Source: Rhizobiales bacterium PAR1 (GTDB taxonomy: Bacteria; Pseudomonadota; Alphaproteobacteria; Rhizobiales; Beijerinckiaceae). Taken from it: a DNA stretch of 64,000 nt. Location of the stretch: assembly GCA_002256205.1 (NCBI GenBank), contig NKIW01000008.1:1-64000 (forward strand), in the 5' to 3' direction. The notes beneath the pieces were generated by a model. The model was not told the DNA's origin and made no database searches. It worked only from the letters and a program-made list of their open reading frames with translations. Positions 57,578 to 64,000 of this stretch are shown here, in pieces. Numbering within the stretch: the first letter of the stretch is position 1; each line of letters begins with the position of its first letter. Made by a program: the position numbers and the translations under genes.

Positions 57578-58458
57578 GTCACGTCCTGTCCGGCTGGTCT
57601 CATCCGCGTTTCAGCGAGCCCGCGTACGCCGAGCCCCTCGATCACCACGACACGCCCTCCCTCCGGCAGGGTGGAGACGGCGCGGCCAGTGCCGGAATCC
57701 TGGATCGAGGTGACGTAGAGCGTCGAAAGATCATCCCCGCCAAAGGCCGGGCAGGAGGGCAGATCCACCGGGACCTCAATCAGCCGGTCGAGTGTTCCAT
57801 CCGGCGCGAGGCGGGCGATTTTTCCCGCGCGCACCAGCGCTACCCAGAGAAATCCTTCGGCATCCACCGTGGCGCCATCCGGCCCCGAACCGAGATCGGT
57901 GGTGTCGCAGAAGAGGCGCTCCGGGCCGATCGGCCCGTCATCCGCGCCGTAGCTATGCTGCATGATGCAGTGGCTGAGGCTGTCGGCGACATAGAGCGTA
58001 CCGCCGTCCGGACTGAAGCAGATCGTGTTGCTGATGCGCAGGCCGCGCTTGAGCGTGCTGACCGCGCCGTTCGGCGAGAGGCGATAAACGTTCCCGATGG
58101 GATCGGCCTTGATGCCCATGCCGCCGCAGAGATACCGGCCCGTGCGGTCCATCTTGCCGTCATTCAGGCGTACGAGCGGATCATGCGGCGCGGTCCAGAG
58201 GGGCTTCCACGCCTCGCTTGCCAGCGTGAAGAGGCTGAACCCACCGGCCAGCGCCACCACAAGCTGGCCCATGTCGGCAAGCCCGATCGAGCCGACCGGG
58301 GCGGGTGTGGCCCAGGAATGAAGGTCCCGCGTGTGCGGCGTGTAGCACCAGATGCGGCGACCCACGGTATCCACCCAGAACAGGCAGCGCCGCTCAGGAT
58401 CCCACAGGGGGCTTTCGCCCAGTGCCGCTGCGGGTGCATCGATCAGAGAGATGTGCAT
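57574..58458 (-). CDS. SMP-30/gluconolactonase-type lactonase
   Basis: LGESPLWDPERRCLFWVDTVGRRIW; GPDGATVDAEGFLWVAL; STLYVTS. Confidence 0.92.
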   Translation of the reverse strand: MHISLIDAPAAALGESPLWDPERRCLFWVDTVGRRIWCYTPHTRDLHSWATPAPVGSIGLADMGQLVVALAGGFSLFTLASEAWKPLWTAPHDPLVRLNDGKMDRTGRYLCGGMGIKADPIGNVYRLSPNGAVSTLKRGLRISNTICFSPDGGTLYVADSLSHCIMQHSYGADDGPIGPERLFCDTTDLGSGPDGATVDAEGFLWVALVRAGKIARLAPDGTLDRLIEVPVDLPSCPAFGGDDLSTLYVTSIQDSGTGRAVSTLPEGGRVVVIEGLGVRGLAETRMRPAGQDVT

Positions 58459-58534
58459 CGCGATCAGCCCGCTTTGCTGGAACTCCGGCGGACCGGCGTA
58501 TCGCGGTTCCGCCGAAGAGGGGACATGCTGAGGC

Positions 58535-59773
58535 TCAGGACTTCTTGAGAAGCGGGCAGGTGCTTTCCGCAGCTGGCCGCCAGGCCTGTTCGGCCGGGAT
58601 CGTCGCCTTGATCGTGTAGTAGTCGTAGGGCGCTTTCGACTCGGCCTTCGACTTCACCTGCGCGAGATACATCGGGCGCATGACCTGACCATCCTCACGG
58701 ATGCGGACGTTCTTCATCTGGAAATCATTGATCGGGATTTCGCGCATCTTCGCCACGACGGCAGGGCCATCGGTGCTCTTGGTCTCCTGCACGGCCTTCA
58801 GGTAGTGGTTGATCGCGCTGTAGGTCCCGGCCTGCGCCTCATTCGGCACGCGGCCGTTGAAACGCTCCTTGTAGCGCGCGGCGAAGGCGCGGGTTTCGTC
58901 GTTCATGTCCCAATAGAAGGGCGTGGTGAGCGAAAGGCCCTTGGCGACATCCAGACCGACGCCATGCACCTGGTTGATCATCAGGCCGAGCGGTGCGAGC
59001 GTCTGCCCGCCCTGAGGCAGGCCGAATTCCTGCGCCTGCTTGACTGCATTGGCGAAATCCGCACCGGAGTTCGCGAATGCCACGACCTTGGCCTTGCTCG
59101 CTTGCGCCTGCAGCAGGAAGGACGAGAAGTCGGTCGAATTCAGCGGATGGAGCACCGAGCCCACCACCTTGCCGCCGGCTTCGGTGACGAATTTCGTCGT
59201 ATCCGCCTGCCAGGCCTTGCCGAAGGCATAGTCGACGGTCACGAAGAACCAGCTGTCAGCTCCCTGCTTGACCAGCGCCTGAGCGGTCGCCTTGGGCAGC
59301 GAATAAGTGTCGAGCACCCACTGCTGACCCATCGGCGAGCAGGCGGAATTGGTGAGTTCCGAGCTCGCGGTGCCGGCGAGAAGGTAGGGCTTGTTGGCCT
59401 TCTTCATCAGGTCCTGCGTTGCGATGGCGATCGAGGAGGCCGAGCCGCCGACAATCACGTCAACGCCTTCCTGCTCGATCCAGCGCTTGGCGGTCGCAAC
59501 ACCGATATCGGGCTTGTTCTGGTCGTCGGCGACGATCAGCTCGATCTTCATACCCGCGACGGCGCTCTTCCAGTCCTCGATCGCGAGGCGGGCAGCCAGT
59601 ACCGAGCCGGGGCCGCCGTTGTCGGCATAGGGGCCGGACTGGTCAGCGATGATGCCGATCTTGAGCGTCTTGGCGGCGCCCTGCGCCCACACCCCGGTTG
59701 CGGCGGTCATGGCCAGCGCGGATGCGCCGAGCCACAGAGCAAGACGGCGATGAACCTGTTTTCCTGAAGTCAT
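58535..59773 (-). CDS. LivK-family ABC substrate-binding protein
   Basis: LKIGIIADQSGPYADNGGPGSVLAARLAIEDW with signal peptide; start ATG 59773. Confidence 0.92.
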   Translation of the reverse strand: MTSGKQVHRRLALWLGASALAMTAATGVWAQGAAKTLKIGIIADQSGPYADNGGPGSVLAARLAIEDWKSAVAGMKIELIVADDQNKPDIGVATAKRWIEQEGVDVIVGGSASSIAIATQDLMKKANKPYLLAGTASSELTNSACSPMGQQWVLDTYSLPKATAQALVKQGADSWFFVTVDYAFGKAWQADTTKFVTEAGGKVVGSVLHPLNSTDFSSFLLQAQASKAKVVAFANSGADFANAVKQAQEFGLPQGGQTLAPLGLMINQVHGVGLDVAKGLSLTTPFYWDMNDETRAFAARYKERFNGRVPNEAQAGTYSAINHYLKAVQETKSTDGPAVVAKMREIPINDFQMKNVRIREDGQVMRPMYLAQVKSKAESKAPYDYYTIKATIPAEQAWRPAAESTCPLLKKS

Positions 59774-59835
59774 GGTGGTTTCCTCCATTGTTGGCATTCT
59801 GTCGTTGCCTTGAAAGTGGGATGCGGTGCATGCGT

Positions 59836-60597
59836 TCAAGAAGCGAAAGCGTAGGTGATGCCTCCGTCCACGAAGATCATGTCGCCAGTGATGAAGTTGC
59901 TGTCGTCGCTGGCGAGAAACAGCGCGGCCTTGGCTATATCCTCGACCGTGCCCAAGCGGTTGAGCGGGGTTCGCGCGCGGCGACGTTCCCACCCTTCTTC
60001 AGTCACCACGCGATTGGCACCTTCCGTCGCGGTCGGGCCGGGCGCGATGGCATTGACGCGGACGTTGAACTCGCCGAATTCGGCGGCTGCGGCGCGCGTG
60101 ATACCCGCCACACCAGCTTTGACGCCGCAATACATGATGGCATTCTTGATCGCCATAACGGCCGAGGGCGAGGCAATATTGATGATGGCGCCGCCGCCCG
60201 CAGCTTTCATGCCGGGCAGAACGGCCTGCAAGCCCCAGATCACGCCCTTGAAGCCGACATCGATCATGCGGCCAACCGCATCTTCCGCGACCTCGCCGAG
60301 TGGGCCGTAGCGGTTCCACATCGCATTGTTGACGAGGATGGTCACCGGGCCAAAAACGCGCGCCGCTTCGGCGACCGCCGCCTCATGATCTGCCTTCCTG
60401 GCGGCATTGCCGACAAAGGCGATGGCCTCGCCCCCGCTCGCACGAATGGCGGCGGCAGCGGTTTCCGCCAGCTCGGCCTTGAGGTCGAAGACAACAATCT
60501 TCGCCCCTTCCTGCGCATAGAGATCCGCAATCGCCCGGCCGATGCCAAGACCTGCGCCGGTGATCAAGGCCACTTGGCCGCTCAGTTTCTTGCCCAT
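59836..60597 (-). CDS. SDR-family oxidoreductase
   Basis: ALITGAGLGIGRAIADLYAQEGAKIVVFDL; NNAMWNRYG; MYCGVKAGVAGITRAAAAEF. Confidence 0.93.
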   Translation of the reverse strand: MGKKLSGQVALITGAGLGIGRAIADLYAQEGAKIVVFDLKAELAETAAAAIRASGGEAIAFVGNAARKADHEAAVAEAARVFGPVTILVNNAMWNRYGPLGEVAEDAVGRMIDVGFKGVIWGLQAVLPGMKAAGGGAIINIASPSAVMAIKNAIMYCGVKAGVAGITRAAAAEFGEFNVRVNAIAPGPTATEGANRVVTEEGWERRRARTPLNRLGTVEDIAKAALFLASDDSNFITGDMIFVDGGITYAFAS

Positions 60598-60858
60598 AGT
60601 CTGTCCTCGCGATGGATTTCGGGCAGGGTCAGGCAGATGCCCAAACCTTTCGGTCAGCCGTCATGGAATGAGGAGCCACGGGATCGAGGCGCTTGCGGCA
60701 CAAAGGCACTGCGCGCACGACAGGGTGCTGCAAAACAGGGGCCTGCATGGGTGTCCTCCCGGACGGAATGCGGCTCGAATTCGAGCTCGTTCTTATGAAA
60801 ACGAGTGTGACACGGCAAAAATTCTCTCGACAATGAGTTTCGTATCCTGAATGAAATT

Positions 60859-60871
60859 ATCACATATATGA
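60859..60871. promoter_or_regulatory. Candidate IclR operator, copy 1
   Basis: ATCACATATATGA, identical 13-mer also at 61741-61753. Confidence 0.5.
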
Positions 60872-60890
60872 ATTGCCAAAGGAAATCGGG

Positions 60891-61664
60891 ATGTCTCTGG
60901 CTTCGGTTAAATCTGCCGCGCGCGCCATCGAGGTGCTGGAATACTTCAGCACGGTGCGCCAGCCATGCTCCCTCAAGGCGCTCTGCGAAAATCTGAACTA
61001 CCCGCAGTCGAGCACCACGGGCCTGTTGAAGACCCTGACGGCAAAGGGCTATCTGAACTACGACCGCAAGGCGCGCGTCTATTTCCCGACGCTCCGGGTC
61101 GCAGCGCTCGGCGAATGGGTGCCACAGGCGCTGTTCGGCAATGGCCGCGCGCTAGAGGCGATGCGCGATGTCCATAGCGCGACCGGCGAAAGCGTTTCGA
61201 TCGCCGTCAAGAACGATATTTTCTTCCAGTACATCAAGTCGCTGCCCTCGGCGCATGCGCTGAAGTTCGACGTTCCCGAGGGCGAGCAGCGCCTCCTGAC
61301 GCAATCCGCCATGGGCTGGCTTCTCCTGACCTCGGTGAAGGGCGAAGCGCTCGATACGCTGATCCGGCGCGTGAACATTGCAGCGCGCAAGGAGGAGGCA
61401 GTCTCGATCCCCGTCATGATCGAGCGGGTGAATGAGGCGCGCCGTCAGGGCTATGCGATTGCCGAGAATATTCCGTTTCAGGGCGGTGGCACGATCTGCG
61501 TGCCGCTGCCGGTGACCATTCAGGGGCAGCCTGCCGTCATCGGTCTTGGTGGCTGGCTCGAGCGCATTCAGGCCAATCGCGCTCGTTATCTCAGTGTGCT
61601 CAAGCGTTGCGTGCGTGATATGCAGGCCGAGCCGACGATCTTTGTCGCGCCGCCGGAAGCGTGA
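60891..61664 (+). CDS. IclR-family transcriptional regulator
   Basis: VKSAARAIEVLEYFSTVRQPCSLKALCENLNYPQSSTTGLLKTLTAKGYLNYDRKARVYFPTLR; start could be 60873. Confidence 0.92.
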   Translation: MSLASVKSAARAIEVLEYFSTVRQPCSLKALCENLNYPQSSTTGLLKTLTAKGYLNYDRKARVYFPTLRVAALGEWVPQALFGNGRALEAMRDVHSATGESVSIAVKNDIFFQYIKSLPSAHALKFDVPEGEQRLLTQSAMGWLLLTSVKGEALDTLIRRVNIAARKEEAVSIPVMIERVNEARRQGYAIAENIPFQGGGTICVPLPVTIQGQPAVIGLGGWLERIQANRARYLSVLKRCVRDMQAEPTIFVAPPEA

Positions 61665-61740
61665 CGGCGAGGGAACTCCGGCAGCGGCTCGCCGCTGGCG
61701 GGACCGGCTTTTGACGGCAGGCCCGTAGAGCCTGTTCTAA

Positions 61741-61754
61741 ATCACATATATGAT
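61741..61754. promoter_or_regulatory. Candidate IclR operator, copy 2
   Basis: ATCACATATATGAT upstream of the CoA ligase gene, matching copy 1. Confidence 0.5.
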
Positions 61755-61829
61755 ATTTTTCATCATAATCTTTACAGAGGAGGCCTTCTGGCACGAGCCT
61801 ACAAAAAATATAAAAAATTCGGAGGGAAC

Positions 61830-63479
61830 ATGCTCGGACTGATGCAAGATCGTCCGCTGCTGATATCGTCGCTGCTGGCATATGCGGAGACCTACCACGG
61901 CGCGACGCCCATTGTTTCGCGGGATAGCGACGGCTCGATCTTTCGCTACGATTATACGTCTCTCGGGGTCCGCGCGCGAAAGCTCGCGAATGTGCTCCTC
62001 TCGCTCGGCGTGAAGCCCGGCGACCGGGTGGCGACCCTGGCCTGGAACACGCACCGCCACCTCGAGCTTTATTTCGCAGCCTCCGGCATCGGCGCGATCC
62101 TCCACACGGTCAATCCGCGCCTTTTTACCGATCAGATCACCTATATCCTCAACCACGCCGAAGACTCGCTGTTGTTTTTTGACCTGTCGTTCACCGGGCT
62201 TGTCGAGGATATTGCCGGCCAATTGCCGAAGGGGATCAAGGCGATCGCTCTGGCGTCTGCCGCCACGACGCCCGCGGGGAAGAACATCGCATTCCACTCC
62301 TACGAGGCGCTGCTTGAGGGCGCGTCCGACCAGTTTGACTGGCCGCATCTCGATGAAACCAGTGCCTCGTCGCTGTGTTACACCTCGGGTACGACAGGCA
62401 ATCCCAAAGGCGTTCTCTATTCGCACCGCTCGACGGTGCTTCACGCCTGGCTCGCCTGCATGAAGGACGGCTTCGCCCTGTCCATTCAGGACAGCGTGAT
62501 GCTGGTTGTCCCGCTCTTTCACGTCAACGCCTGGGGCATCCCCTATGCCGCGGCGATGTGCGGCGCCAAGCTGGTGCTGCCAGGCCATGCGCCGGACGGG
62601 AAGGTGATTTACGAGCTGATGGCTCGTGAAGGCTGCAATTTCTCGCTCGGTGTGCCGACCATCTGGCTGAATTTTTTCAAATATATCGATGAAACGCCTT
62701 CGCTCACTCTCAGCGATATCAAGCTGGATCGTGTGGTGATTGGCGGCTCAGCGGCGCCGCGTTCGGTCATCGAACGCTTTCACGCCACCTTCGGTGCCTT
62801 TGTCATACAGGCCTGGGGCATGAGCGAAACAAGCCCGGTGTCGACGGTTGGCACCTTGCTGCCAAAGCACAAGGGCCTGCCGCTGGAGAAGATCGTCGAC
62901 ATTCAGGTCAAGCAAGGCCGCGCGATGTTTGGCGTGGAACTGAAGATTGTCGATGATGACCACAAGGAACTGCCGAAGGATGGCACGGTCTCCGGCCATC
63001 TGCTGGTGCGCGGCCCCTGGGTGACAGCGGGCTATTTCAAGGGCGAAGGCGGCAAGGTTCTCGACGCTGAGGGCTGGTTTTCAACCGGTGACGTCGCCAC
63101 GATTGATAGTGACGGCTATGTGCAACTGACGGACCGCTCCAAGGACATCATCAAGTCCGGCGGCGAGTGGATCTCCTCCATTGATCTGGAAAACTGTGCA
63201 GTCGGGTGCCCCGGCGTGCAGGAGGCTGCGGTGATTGGGGTGGCACATCCCAAGTGGCAGGAGCGACCGCTGCTTCTCATCATTCCCAAGCCCGGCGTGA
63301 CGCTGACGCGCGATACGGTTCTGGCCTATCTCTCCGGCAAGATCCCGAAATGGTGGACGCCCGATGATGTGCTGTTTGTGGCTGAACTGCCGCACACAGC
63401 TACAGGCAAACTCCTGAAAATGAAGCTGCGGCAGCAATTTGGGCAGCATTTGATCACCAAGGGCGGGCTTGTCGACTGA
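61830..63479 (+). CDS. Long-chain-type fatty-acid--CoA ligase
   Basis: [74 protein letters not shown]. Confidence 0.95.
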   Translation: MLGLMQDRPLLISSLLAYAETYHGATPIVSRDSDGSIFRYDYTSLGVRARKLANVLLSLGVKPGDRVATLAWNTHRHLELYFAASGIGAILHTVNPRLFTDQITYILNHAEDSLLFFDLSFTGLVEDIAGQLPKGIKAIALASAATTPAGKNIAFHSYEALLEGASDQFDWPHLDETSASSLCYTSGTTGNPKGVLYSHRSTVLHAWLACMKDGFALSIQDSVMLVVPLFHVNAWGIPYAAAMCGAKLVLPGHAPDGKVIYELMAREGCNFSLGVPTIWLNFFKYIDETPSLTLSDIKLDRVVIGGSAAPRSVIERFHATFGAFVIQAWGMSETSPVSTVGTLLPKHKGLPLEKIVDIQVKQGRAMFGVELKIVDDDHKELPKDGTVSGHLLVRGPWVTAGYFKGEGGKVLDAEGWFSTGDVATIDSDGYVQLTDRSKDIIKSGGEWISSIDLENCAVGCPGVQEAAVIGVAHPKWQERPLLLIIPKPGVTLTRDTVLAYLSGKIPKWWTPDDVLFVAELPHTATGKLLKMKLRQQFGQHLITKGGLVD

Positions 63480-63522
63480 ACAGTCCAAGCTTCCCCCCCC
63501 ACACCAACCGTTTGGACCGACC

Positions 63523-64000
63523 ATGAGTTTTATCGCTCTTGATGATCCCGATAATGTGCTCGCCCTGCTGCGTGACAGCGTGGCCACCTTCGGCGAACGC
63601 AATCCCGGGCCAGCACGCCTGCGGCAGCAACGCAGCCAGCAGCGGCTCGACCGCAAGGTCTGGACCTCCTTCGCCGAATCCGGCTGGATCGGTCTGCAGG
63701 TTCCGGAAGAGGCTGGCGGCGCGGGCCTTTCCTCCGGCGCGCAGGCGGCGGTTTGCGAGATGTTCGGGCGCAATCTCATGCCCGAACCCTATGCCGTTCT
63801 GGCGGTGCTGGTGCCCCAGTTGCTCGGCGGCCTGCCGACCGGGGCATCGCGCGATGCGCTTCTGGCCGGCCTGATCGCGGGGGAGCGGATCGTCACGCTC
63901 GGCTTTGCCGCCCATGGGGGCGCGCCGGCCCTGCGCGCCAGAGTGGCAGGGCAGGGCCGGGTGCTCGAAGGCACACTCGCCTTTGTCGAAGCCTTTGATG
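63523..64000 (+). CDS. Acyl-CoA dehydrogenase, N-terminal part (runs off right edge)
   Basis: MSFIALDDPDNVLALLRDSVATFGERNPGPARLRQQ...VWTSFAESGWIGLQVPEEAGGAGLSSGAQAAVCEMFGRNLMPEPY, open to window end. Confidence 0.88.
   Translation, partial: MSFIALDDPDNVLALLRDSVATFGERNPGPARLRQQRSQQRLDRKVWTSFAESGWIGLQVPEEAGGAGLSSGAQAAVCEMFGRNLMPEPYAVLAVLVPQLLGGLPTGASRDALLAGLIAGERIVTLGFAAHGGAPALRARVAGQGRVLEGTLAFVEAFD

Noticed and set aside
56234-57718. 494-aa plus-strand ORF
   Set aside because: Antisense shadow of the NDP-forming CoA ligase gene.
63494-63500. Poly-C run as a phase-variable tract
   Set aside because: Short and intergenic (between ligase stop and acyl-CoA dehydrogenase start); no evidence of promoter spacing role.

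Overview
64-kb GC-rich, alphaproteobacterial-looking chromosomal window, almost entirely protein-coding, with no rRNA, tRNA or CRISPR recognised. Main modules: (i) a putative D-amino-acid/D-glutamate catabolic locus (DgcN/DUF1611 + enolase-superfamily DgcA, divergent LysR, D-amino-acid transaminase; 3.0-7.2 kb); (ii) a three-part 4Fe-4S membrane / 2Fe-2S ferredoxin / FAD-oxidoreductase fusion divergent from a degenerate NtrC-like regulator (11.9-16.5 kb); (iii) two nitrogen-scavenging ABC operons, one with nitrilase + amidohydrolase and one with cyanase, each preceded by a sigma54-like -24/-12 promoter (19.1-28.5 kb); (iv) an 8-gene Liv-transport/acyl-CoA catabolic operon with divergent LysR (29.4-38.7 kb); (v) a decayed IS3-family element whose transposase gene is broken by short palindromic insertions, next to a truncated histidine kinase (38.9-41.1 kb); (vi) a Zur-type zinc locus (47.1-50.9 kb); (vii) a decayed tyrosine recombinase, then a Baeyer-Villiger monooxygenase/SDR/CoA-ligase catabolic island with an IclR regulator (50.9-64 kb). 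The most unusual signal is the pair of related 38-39 bp palindromic mini-elements with compensatory stem changes inside the IS orfB. Family calls come from reading the translations; no database search was run.
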